Positions 55,337 to 64,000 of a DNA stretch of 64,000 nucleotides are shown one piece after another. Made by a program: the position numbers and the translations under genes. The stretch comes from Alteromonas mediterranea DE (lineage in GTDB: Bacteria > Pseudomonadota > Gammaproteobacteria > Enterobacterales > Alteromonadaceae), in assembly GCF_000020585.3 (NCBI RefSeq), contig NC_011138.3, positions 1,120,137-1,184,136 of the forward strand, in the 5' to 3' direction. The notes below the pieces were generated by a model. It was not told the DNA's origin. It was given only the letters and a program-made list of their open reading frames with translations, and searched no databases. The first letter of the stretch is position 1, and the number at the start of each line of letters is the position of its first letter.

Positions 55337-56136
55337 CAGCAGAGAAGCGAGAGTGCGCCAGCATACTAGTTGATGCGGGGCTGAGTATCGTAAAGGCTTG
55401 CCTATTTGTTGGTATTAGCCGTTCGACCTTCTACCGCCCCGAACGAGACTGGCGCAAAGCAGATGCTGCTGTCATTGATGCTATCAATGCTGTGCTTGAT
55501 AAGTCGCCACGAGCAGGCTTCTGGAAGTGCTTTGGCCGAATGCGTTTCAAAGGCTTTCCGTTCAACCATAAGCGCGTTTATCGCGTGTATTGTCAAATGG
55601 GATTGAATTTAAGGCGCAGAACCAAACGTGTGCTCCCTAAACGAATAGCACAGCCGCTGGAAGTCTTGGAGCAAGCGAACTACCAATGGGCGTTGGACTT
55701 TATGCATGACACTTTATACTGCGGTAAGCGGTTCAGAACATTAAATGTGGTGGATGAAGGAACACGGGAATGCTTAGCCATTGAAGTAGACACCTCATTA
55801 CCTGCTGGCCGCGTAGTACGCGTATTAGAACAGCTTAAAACTGAACGCGGATTGCCTAAGCAACTGCGCATGGATAATGGCCCCGAGCTAATTTCAGCGA
55901 CGCTAACAGATTGGTGTCAGAACCATAATATTGAACTGTTATATATTCAGCCAGGCAAGCCACAGCAAAATGGCTTTGTAGAACGCTTTAATGGTTCATT
56001 CCGCAGAGAGTTTCTCGATGCCTACTTGTTTGAGAATATCGGCCAGGTGAGAGAAATGTCTTGGTTCTGGCGACTAGATTATAACGAAGAGAGAACTCAT
56101 GAAAGTCTCGGAAATCTGCCTCCGGCAGCTTACTGA
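55330..56136 (+). CDS. IS3-family OrfB (DDE transposase)
   Basis: The 268-residue catalytic part has an N-terminal HTH_21 region (RAGFWKCFGRMRFKGFPFNHKRVYRVYCQMGLNLRRR) and an rve integrase core. The catalytic acids are in WALDFMHDTL, LRMDNGPEL and NGFVERFN. It appears intact. Expression is probably as a frameshift fusion with OrfA. Confidence 0.92.
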   Translation: MVTAEKRECASILVDAGLSIVKACLFVGISRSTFYRPERDWRKADAAVIDAINAVLDKSPRAGFWKCFGRMRFKGFPFNHKRVYRVYCQMGLNLRRRTKRVLPKRIAQPLEVLEQANYQWALDFMHDTLYCGKRFRTLNVVDEGTRECLAIEVDTSLPAGRVVRVLEQLKTERGLPKQLRMDNGPELISATLTDWCQNHNIELLYIQPGKPQQNGFVERFNGSFRREFLDAYLFENIGQVREMSWFWRLDYNEERTHESLGNLPPAAY

Positions 56137-56469
56137 GAAAAACTGGAAAACTCTAACTTAGAGTTGTGTCATTAATGGGGAAGTGGACAACTCTACTGGG
56201 ATAAAACAGGCATTGCACTCTGGTATGAACGCCTCGAGAAGCAGCGGTTTAAGTGGTCTGTCGATGCGGAATTACAGCAAATGCATATGAGTGAACAGCA
56301 ACTGCAGTGGCTGTTATCGTGCTACGATGTCATAGGCCATTAGTCGTTGCTCTATAGGGCATCAGGCTTATAACCTGTGATCATAAGTAGCGATTATCGT
56401 TCATGAGACGTTATCAATAATTTCGGGTAATTAGTGCCTTTTTGCATGATAATAACGTTATAAATAGTG

Positions 56470-57343
56470 ATATCGAAAGCTTATCTGACCCATCGAAACT
56501 TGAAAAGATGTATGCTGAAGAACGTATCAAAGCGTATATTCGCTAGGAAATCATCGAGGGAAAGTTCTAAGGTCATTCCAAAAGCACGAGATGGCAATGG
56601 AGTTAGTCAAGCAGCGTCAGTTCAGTGCTCGTCTGGCCAGGGATTGCGTGGAAATAATTCAAAGTTGCCATCGGTATGTGGCAACGCTGTCGAGCGAAAA
56701 TGCGCTTATTGCCGATTGGTTATTACGGCTAACTGCCCACTACCCATAAACGGTGCGGTTTTGGGCTGTGCTTTTTATGCTTGTGCTACGCGAAAGACTT
56801 CAGGTGTAATCACGAATGTGTGTATCGCATCTATAAAGAACTTGAGCTGAACCTTCGTATCAAGCCAAGAAAAAGGCTCATACGAGATAAGCCTGACACA
56901 CTGAGTGTACCGATAAAACCTAATCAAGTATGGTCAATGTCATTGACGATCATAACCGCGAAGGACTCGCGATAGATGTTAGACTTATCGATGCCAAGTG
57001 CCCGCGTTATCCAGTCGTTGGTGCGGACAATTGAATGGCGAGGAAAAGCAGCAGCGATCCGATGTAATAATGGTCCAGAATACGTTTCAAACCAATTAGT
57101 TGAGTGGGCAAATTATCAGCGAACCTCGTTATTGTATATCCATCCGGGTAAACCTATGCAGAATGCATATCATATGTAGAAAGGTTTAATCGGACGGCAA
57201 GGCATGAATGGTTAGATATGCATGAATTCGTTTCAATTGATGCACAATCGATAGCTACAAAATGGTTATCTACGTACAATAAGGAAAGGCCTAACTCGGT
57301 GATTGGCGGTGTGCCGCCAGCCACTATTTTAAAGGCAGCGTGA
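56470..57343 (+). pseudogene. Decayed IS3-family transposase
   Basis: Pieces of one IS3-type protein appear in shifting frames: KMYAEERIKAYIR, EMAMELVKQRQFSARLARDCV, CVYRIYKELELNLRIKPRKR, IEWRGKAAAIRCNNGPEYVS, YIHPGKPMQN and RFNRTARHEWLDMHEF to ERPNSVIGGVPPATILKA. Several frameshifts, an in-frame stop and loss of the first catalytic Asp region make it inactive. It is a different lineage from the intact IS3 element upstream. Confidence 0.85.
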
Positions 57344-57522
57344 TTATTTTTGGAATCGATGCTAGTTAAAATGGAAGGATTAAAATTGTAACTACTCTTG
57401 TTTTTTGGCGATTACAGAGTACTACCAACAGGCAGGTGCTCTCTTCTCACCATTTAACCAAGAGCGATGCATTTATTATATGAATTCGGTAGTCTTATGT
57501 ACTTCAATTTTTATGGTGGTTT

Positions 57523-58167
57523 ATGTATTTTTCTAGTGTAAATATTCTAGTTGATAATCAGTCATGGATATTACAACATGCGACAATTCTCTATAATAAA
57601 TTAAAAGAGTTAAATCTAAAGGTAAGGCTTGTGAGATCTCATAATGATTTGGATTATGCTGATGTGACTTTTTTATTGGGCTGTACACAAATTGTTTCAA
57701 CTGAGAACTTATCTAAAAGTAAATATAACTTAGTTGTTCACGAAAGCGCACTGCCGCAGGGTAGAGGGTTTGCACCTATGGCATGGCAGATTATCAATGG
57801 GGTTAACACTATTCCAATATCCTTAATTGATGCTACAGATAAAATAGATGGTGGGAAAATCTGGCTACAAAAACAGATGTACTTAAATGGTGATGAACTT
57901 TACGATGAATGGCGAAGCATTCAGGGTGAGTACACTATAGCACTGTGTTTGGAATTTATCGTATCTTATGACACTTTAGTTGCTCAACCCCAGAAAGGTG
58001 AAGCTTCATACTACAAGCGAAGAACACCTGAAGATAGTGAACTAGATGTCAACCAATCTATCGCTCAGCAATTTGATTTACTAAGAACTGTTGATAATGA
58101 AAACTTCCCTGCATTTATTGATTACCGCGGTAGTAGATATACAATCTTAATTAATAAACAAAAATGA
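57523..58167 (+). CDS. Second formyltransferase-family protein
   Basis: This 214-residue protein has the formyltransferase loop LVVHESALPQGRGFAPMAWQIINGVN with the likely catalytic His, and IDATDKIDGGKIWLQKQMYL, which resembles sugar N-formyltransferases. It differs strongly from the one at 48798. It lies after the IS patch and just before a pseG remnant, as in loci where a formyltransferase sits with pseG. Substrate unknown; N-formylation of a nonulosonic acid precursor is inferred. Confidence 0.75.
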   Translation: MYFSSVNILVDNQSWILQHATILYNKLKELNLKVRLVRSHNDLDYADVTFLLGCTQIVSTENLSKSKYNLVVHESALPQGRGFAPMAWQIINGVNTIPISLIDATDKIDGGKIWLQKQMYLNGDELYDEWRSIQGEYTIALCLEFIVSYDTLVAQPQKGEASYYKRRTPEDSELDVNQSIAQQFDLLRTVDNENFPAFIDYRGSRYTILINKQK

Positions 58168-58409
58168 GTCACTTTTTTGATTTATATGTCAGAGCAGATG
58201 CATTGAGTGTAATTGAATTAGGTCACACATATAGAACGCTCGTTTTGACAAATACGTAATGCTGCATGGGTGTAAAGCGCATTATTTTGCGGAGCCCATG
58301 ATAATTATGATTAGAACTGGCTACTAGAGTATGGCGTTAAGCTCCATTCAGGAAAGTCACACACAGAGCAGAACTAGACGGTATTTAAAATAAGACTGGC
58401 TACAAAAGC

Positions 58410-58817
58410 TGGTTAGGTGCAAAAGTATTTATGATAGCAATGAGTTTATTTTGCTTTTGTTTCAATTTCAAAAAGATGAAGCTATTGTACTAATTGACCA
58501 TGATGGAGTTGACCTGTATTGGGAAAAGCACGTTAGACAACATCGTTACCAGTTAGTAACAATAAATAATAAGGCGTCATGAATCATTTGCTGCATATAT
58601 GCTCGATAATCTAACATTTAATCGAACGGCTCAAGAGTTCTCAATTTGTGTTAATCATAATAAGCACGTTTTAGCTGGTGCAAGGATGTGCTTTATAGAC
58701 GATAGCTTTCTTGAATTACAGAAAAAACATTAAATAGACGAGGTAAAATAACGTCAGTTAGAAATGTTTTGGTAATGTTTGGTGGTTCAGGACCATTAAA
58801 CGCGAATTCAAGTCCGA
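58410..58817 (+). pseudogene. pseG: pseG remnant (UDP-sugar hydrolase)
   Basis: Fragments in shifting frames recall PseG: EAIVLIDHDGVDLYWEKHVRQ and LVTINN, then KHVLAGARMCFIDDSFLELQKK and, one frame on, VRNVLVMFGGSGPLN (compare the GG-D-P-N loop of PseG). Stops and frame changes interrupt it, and it runs into an IS30-like remnant. PseG removes UDP from the sugar before PseI acts, so its loss matters for the pathway unless another copy exists outside. Confidence 0.65.
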
Positions 58818-58835
58818 AGTGCACCACTCGCTAAA

Positions 58836-58925
58836 TTAGGTTGCATCGAGTAATTTGTTAAAGACGACTTCAGGCTGTTTGTAACCGAAGCACTCTCTTG
58901 GTCTCAAGTTCAGAGGTGCCCAGTT
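58836..58925 (-). pseudogene. IS30-family transposase C-terminal remnant
   Basis: The minus strand encodes LNLRPRECFGYKQPEVVFN and a short tail with a stop. This matches the LNNRPRKCLGFKTP-EVF end of IS30 transposases. Only about 30 codons remain. Confidence 0.65.
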
Positions 58926-58960
58926 CAATTTTTAAATAATCTTCAGGTTGACTAAACCTT

Positions 58961-59665
58961 TTATTTAAAATGGCTCATCTCTTTCAGTACTTTATACATA
59001 ACCTCTGCTCGCTTCCAATCTTCGGGCGTATCAATGTCCTGAACGATATATGAAGGAAGCTTAAACATCTGCGAGTTTTCCGAAAAGATTTCTTTCGAAG
59101 AATCAAGCCACGTAGAAGTGTGAGCAATATAAAGCTGACCCGCGTCATGGAAGGTATGCGGTAAATCTTGGGAGCGCTTATCGATATTTTCCGGATCAAA
59201 TACGCGAATTTTACCATCCTCATTTTCAAGTAAGGCTCTTTGGATTGGAAACGAAAATTGATTTGCAGTAAATAAGTAATCAGGTTTACCTTGTTGAAAC
59301 AGTGCAAAAGCTTTTTCGATAATATCGCGCGTGACAAAAGGAGCGGTCGCATAAAGACATAAGCAATTTTCAACCTCATTCCCAAGAGCTATATATTTAG
59401 TGATCGCATCACGAATTACCTCGGTTGTTCCTGTCATATCGTCAGCAAGTGCTTTATTTCGAATAAAAGGCACCTCTGCTCCCAATTCAGTGGCAATTTC
59501 CGCAATCTCAAAGTCATCAGTGGATACAATAACTTTTTCAATAACGTCAGTTTCCAATGCTGCTTTTATGGAGTAAGAAATAATTGGCTCGCCGCAAAAG
59601 CTGAGAGCATTTTTCCTTGGAATGCGTTTGCTACCGCCTCTAGCCGGTATTATTGCTATGTTCAT
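58961..59665 (-). CDS. pseF: Pseudaminic acid cytidylyltransferase PseF
   Basis: PseF makes CMP-pseudaminic acid, the donor used by Maf. The 234-residue protein has the CMP-sugar synthetase start IAIIPARGGSKRIPRKN, KVIVSTDDFEIAEIA and the late FHDAGQLYIAH and VQDIDTPEDW motifs. It is the third gene of the minus-strand pseB-pseC-pseF run, 68 bp after pseC. Confidence 0.93.
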   Translation of the reverse strand: MNIAIIPARGGSKRIPRKNALSFCGEPIISYSIKAALETDVIEKVIVSTDDFEIAEIATELGAEVPFIRNKALADDMTGTTEVIRDAITKYIALGNEVENCLCLYATAPFVTRDIIEKAFALFQQGKPDYLFTANQFSFPIQRALLENEDGKIRVFDPENIDKRSQDLPHTFHDAGQLYIAHTSTWLDSSKEIFSENSQMFKLPSYIVQDIDTPEDWKRAEVMYKVLKEMSHFK

Positions 59666-59733
59666 AAAAGTTGGCTCTTTTGGTTAAAGATTGTGATACG
59701 CTCGCATTTACAAATAGAAAAAAGTTGAAGAAG

Positions 59734-60902
59734 TTACTTTTCAAGTTCGTCTAATAATGTCTTTACTTTATTGGCGACAAATTTAACTTGTGAAGGTTTT
59801 AAACTAGGAAAAATAGGCAACGTAATTGCCTGTTGATAATATAGCTCTGCGCTTGGTAAATCCCCACATTTAAACCCTAAAGCTTTGTAATATGGTTGAG
59901 TATGAATAGGAATGTAGTGTACGTGCGCAAGTATTCCCTCGTTTCTAAGGGATTCAATCAGTTCCTTTTTTTTCACAAAATTCAAATTAGTTACACGAAT
60001 TACATAAAGATGATAGCTTGAGTAGCTCCGGTTGTTGACTATTAGTGGATAAATTTTCGGGCAAGACTTGAAAAGCTCATCGTAATTTTTAGCTATGGCA
60101 TTACGTTTACCTATAAATTCAGAGAGTTTTTTTACTTGGCTAATACCCAGCGCTCCTTCAATATCGTTCATTCGGTAGTTATATCCGAGACTTATTTGCT
60201 GGTAATACCAAGGCCCATGAGAAGGTTCCGTCATTGACTGTTCTGTATTGGTTACGCCATGGCTTCTGCCCATCCGCATTGATTCGGCTAGTGCTGGATT
60301 ATTTGTCATTGCCATTCCACCTTCCATAGTGGTTATAATTTTTACTGGATGAAAACTAAAAACGCATATGTCGGAATATTCGCAACTACCTACAAAGCTG
60401 CTATCGTATTTTGCTCCCACGGCATGAGATGCATCTTCTATAATTCGAAACCCATAATGGGAAGCAAGAGTCGCTATACTCTCCATGTCACACGATTGCC
60501 CTGCAAAATGCACGGGAATGACGACTTTTGGTAAAGTGTTTGTCTTTTTTGCCTTTCTCAACTTGCTTTCTAACGCAGTGATACACATGTTGCCGGTTTC
60601 AATATCAATGTCTACAAAATCAACGATAGCATTGCAGTAAAGAGCGCAGTTTGAAGAGGCTACAAACGAGTTGGGAGATGTCCAAACTCGATCCCCTTCT
60701 CCCACCGATAGTGCCAGGCAAGCCAAATGTAACGCTGACGTAGCGCTATTAACCGCGACAGCATATTTCGCACCGCAGTATTCGGACATCGCTTGTTCGA
60801 ACATAGGAACTGTTGGGCCTTGCGTAAGCCAATCAGATTTTAGTGTTTCAACAACTGCTTTGATGTCTTCATCATCTATATGCTGTTTGCCATAAGGAAT
60901 CA

Positions 60903-60903
<1 letters not shown>
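59734..60903 (-). CDS. pseC: PLP aminotransferase PseC
   Basis: PseC aminates UDP-2-acetamido-2,6-dideoxy-4-hexulose at C4 with pyridoxal phosphate. The 389-residue DegT/DnrJ-family protein has MIPYGKQHIDDEDIKAVVETLKSDWLTQGP, EDASHAVGAKYD (PLP-stacking region) and the lysine-bearing CVFSFHPVKIITTMEGGMAMT. Its start overlaps the pseB stop by one base (TAATG), so the two are translationally coupled. Confidence 0.94.
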
Positions 60904-62127
<1,224 letters not shown>

Positions 62128-62925
62128 ATGCAAATAAACAACGTTGGTTCCTCGTCGTTATTAGGTCAAATTCAAGAAAAACAAGAATCACTATTTGAAA
62201 AGTTAGCGTCGGGTAAAAAGGTAAATAACGCTATCGATGGTGCCTCAGCTCAACAGATTATAGAACGCTTAACCTCTGAGGTTGAGGGAAAGCGCCAAGC
62301 AATTACCAATGTGTTTGATGGTATTTCTTTTACCCAAACTGCAGAGAGTGGGCTGAGTAATATTAATTCAGACGTTGAAAGAATAAGAGAGCTAACTGTC
62401 CAGTCTGGTAACGGTATTCTGAGTGCAGCAGATCGCGATGCGATTCAATCGGAAATTACACAGCTGCAGAAAAATATTTCTCAGACCATAGAGCAAACGA
62501 ATTTTGCAGGAAGGCCACTTCTATCAGAAGATGATTCAATAAGTTTTCAAGCTGGCGTGGGAGCGAATCAATCTATTAGCGTGGATACACAGAATGTAGC
62601 TTCTGAAATTGATGGTATTCTTAATATCAATATTACTTCCGGTACTAGTGTGAATGATGCACTAAGTGCGGCAGACCAAGCCTTGGAGTTTATTGGAAGC
62701 GCTCGAAGCGAGCTTGGTGCGACACAGAATCGCTTTGAGAGCGTGGCAAGGGTTTTAACTCAAGGCGATATAGATGCAGCAGAATCTCGCGGTAGAATAC
62801 AGGATTTAGACTTCGCACAGGCTACTTCTCAAAGCGTTATTAATAATATTCGCTCGCAAGCAGCACTTACTGTACAAGCTCAGGCAAACATACAGGAAGG
62901 TCAAGCGTTAGCATTACTAAGTTGA
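62128..62925 (+). CDS. Short flagellin-like protein
   Basis: This 265-residue protein has flagellin N- and C-terminal coils (SSLLGQIQEKQESLFEKLASGKKVNNAIDGASAQQ; SELGATQNRFESVARVL and VINNIRSQAALTVQAQANIQEGQALALL) and almost no central surface domain. The N-terminus MQINNVGSS is unlike the MALTVNTN start of the two main flagellins. It stands next to flrA, separate from them. It could be a minor or specialised filament subunit, or a junction-like protein. ATG 62128 follows CTGGAGGATAGCCTT, which rules out the earlier in-frame start. Confidence 0.85.
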   Translation: MQINNVGSSSLLGQIQEKQESLFEKLASGKKVNNAIDGASAQQIIERLTSEVEGKRQAITNVFDGISFTQTAESGLSNINSDVERIRELTVQSGNGILSAADRDAIQSEITQLQKNISQTIEQTNFAGRPLLSEDDSISFQAGVGANQSISVDTQNVASEIDGILNINITSGTSVNDALSAADQALEFIGSARSELGATQNRFESVARVLTQGDIDAAESRGRIQDLDFAQATSQSVINNIRSQAALTVQAQANIQEGQALALLS

Positions 62926-63003
62926 TAGATTGTTTTTTCTCAGCGTTAAACGGTGAGTCCGCAATGTTGCTTACCCTAAAATTTTCTACAAATTAACCAA
63001 AAG

Positions 63004-63027
63004 AAGCAGGGTAACCTGCTTTTTTTA
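63004..63027 (+). terminator. Rho-independent terminator before flrA
   Basis: AAGCAGG-GTAA-CCTGCTT followed by a run of T. It ends the short flagellin transcript about 80 bases after its stop. Confidence 0.9.
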
Positions 63028-63129
63028 TTGCTATATTTCCGCAAACATTGGTTGCAGAGTTATCTTTTACCGTTACAATTTGCTTATGCGCTACACTATA
63101 AATAATAACAAAGCGTCATTGGGGAATAG

Positions 63130-64000
63130 ATGAAGGACATATTGCTGGTTAGTGATAATCAGGAACTTATTCAAAACTTGGAAACTATCGTTACCTTCAT
63201 GGGAGAGTCGTGCCAGTCACGAGGCTTCAGTGAATGCGAGCGATACCTCCATGAAAGTGGTGCAGACGCCGTGCTTATCGAGTACCGCTCGCCCACTGCA
63301 GTAAGTAATCTGGTAGAAAAGTTTCCACACATACCGTTCGTCGCTTTAGTTGAGAGTAATACACAGGCATCTGCAAGCTGTAACCTGGTTAGTGTTATCG
63401 CAACACCATTAACTTACCCAGTTTTAACGCAGGCTATACATCGCTGCCAAGAGTACTCTAGACGCAAACCCGGTTTATCTCGTGCGGCAGGCACGAAAAC
63501 CCGATTGTTCAGAAGCCTTGTTGGCAAAAGTGAGCAAATCCAAATTGTGCGGCGCTTAGTTGAGCAAGTCGCACCGACCGACGCTACCGTATTGATTTTA
63601 GGTGAGTCTGGTACGGGTAAAGAGGTGGTTGCACGTAATGTTCACTTTTTATCTGAACGTAAAGACGGTCCGTTCATTCCGGTAAACTGCGGCGCTATCC
63701 CAGGCGAGCTGCTAGAAAGCGAGCTGTTTGGTCATGAAAAAGGCGCCTTTACTGGCGCCATCAGCGCGCGTAAAGGGCGCTTCGAGCTAGCCGAAGGCGG
63801 CACATTATTCCTTGATGAAATCGGTGATATGCCCCTTCAAATGCAGGTTAAGTTATTACGTGTGTTGCAAGAACGTATGTTTGAACGGGTAGGTGGGAAT
63901 AAGCCCCTTCAATGCAACGTACGCATTATAGCTGCGACGCACCGCAATTTGGAAACCATGATCAGTGAAGACAAGTTCCGTGAGGACTTGTATTACCGAC
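63130..64000 (+). CDS. flrA: Sigma-54-dependent flagellar master regulator FlrA/FleQ (partial, 3' end outside)
   Basis: The first 290 residues are in the window. They show a FleQ-type N-terminal domain (about 1-115, receiver-like without a usable acceptor site) and most of the AAA+ domain: Walker A GESGTGKE, the sigma-54 contact loop GAFTGA, Walker [12 protein letters not shown] and [11 protein letters not shown]. FlrA activates class II flagellar genes through sigma-54, matching the GG-N10-GC promoters upstream of flgB, flgF, flgT and flgP. ATG 63130 follows a GGGGAATAG site. Confidence 0.94.
   Translation, partial: MKDILLVSDNQELIQNLETIVTFMGESCQSRGFSECERYLHESGADAVLIEYRSPTAVSNLVEKFPHIPFVALVESNTQASASCNLVSVIATPLTYPVLTQAIHRCQEYSRRKPGLSRAAGTKTRLFRSLVGKSEQIQIVRRLVEQVAPTDATVLILGESGTGKEVVARNVHFLSERKDGPFIPVNCGAIPGELLESELFGHEKGAFTGAISARKGRFELAEGGTLFLDEIGDMPLQMQVKLLRVLQERMFERVGGNKPLQCNVRIIAATHRNLETMISEDKFREDLYYR

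Larger units (their letters stand above)
54998..56189 (+). mobile_element. IS3-family element, IS407-like, inside IS66 tnpB
   Basis: TGTCCACTTCCC at the left end and GGGAAGTGGACA at the right end form 12-bp outer inverted repeats. ACTC is duplicated on both sides (54994-54997 and 56190-56193). The 4-bp duplication and orfA/orfB arrangement fit the IS407 group. Length 1192 bp. Confidence 0.92.
54827..56343 (+). pseudogene. IS66 tnpB split by an IS3-family insertion
   Basis: Codons at 54827-54997 (FVEPADIYLYMAIVDFRKSING to RDKVKIL) and 56194-56343 (YWDKTGIALWYERLEKQRFKW to LSCYDVIGH) join into one continuous IS66 TnpB of about 107 residues once the IS3 element and one 4-bp duplication are removed. 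So it was intact before that insertion. No IS66 tnpC transposase follows. Confidence 0.88.

Noticed and set aside
57523..58167. Methionyl-tRNA formyltransferase
   Set aside because: Too short, in a glycan locus, and lacking the tRNA-binding C-domain; a sugar formyltransferase is more likely.

Overview
The window most resembles the chromosome of an Alteromonas-type marine gammaproteobacterium. This is inferred from the layout of its polar-flagellum locus: flgT/flgP/flgNMA, cheVR, flgB to flgL, two flagellins, flaG-fliD-fliS, a Maf glycosyltransferase, a pseudaminic-acid locus and an flrA-type regulator. No rRNA, tRNA or CRISPR array was seen.

Region 1 (1-19.8 kb) is a mosaic mercury-resistance island. 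It holds two merB, two complete merT plus a cut third, one merP, two complete merR plus a merR fragment, and merA-merB-merD-merE. Five MerR-type operator-promoters are scattered through it. The transposon parts are (a) a Tn3-family element with 79-bp terminal repeats whose transposase has an in-frame TGA, plus an inverted 435-bp copy of part of it at the window start; (b) a tnpT/tnpS cointegrate-resolution module with a visible recombinase-core-like inverted repeat; and (c) a second, intact Tn3-family transposase. The GC-rich segment from about 10.5 to 19.8 kb also carries doxX, an IS5 remnant, and a truncated-globin, glutamate dehydrogenase and sterol-desaturase-family cassette. An unexpected hisI gene lies between merT and merR.

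Region 2 (19.8-23.1 kb) is the island/chromosome boundary. A umuC fragment abuts the last about 40 codons of a type I secretion ATPase. An intact HlyD/LapC-like adaptor, a LuxR-type regulator and a broken, degenerate EAL-domain gene follow. The island therefore appears to have removed most of an adhesin-export locus.

Region 3 (23.2-47.8 kb) is the flagellar core. Four sigma-54 (GG-N10-GC) and three FliA-type (TAAA-N15-GCCGATAA-like) promoters fit the known class II/III/IV hierarchy. The two flagellin genes share a 437-bp internal block that differs at one base, while their flanks have diverged; this is a gene-conversion signature.

Region 4 (47.8-62 kb) is a flagellin glycosylation locus damaged by insertion sequences. 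pseB-pseC-pseF (minus strand) and a GNAT plus pseI (plus strand) flank an IS patch: an IS110/IS1111-type element, an IS1634 element with a 6-bp target duplication, an IS66 remnant split by an IS3/IS407-type element with a 4-bp target duplication, and a decayed IS3. A PIG-L deacetylase and two formyltransferase-like genes suggest an N-formylated nonulosonic acid. pseG is only a decayed remnant. A short flagellin-like gene and the 5' part of flrA close the window.
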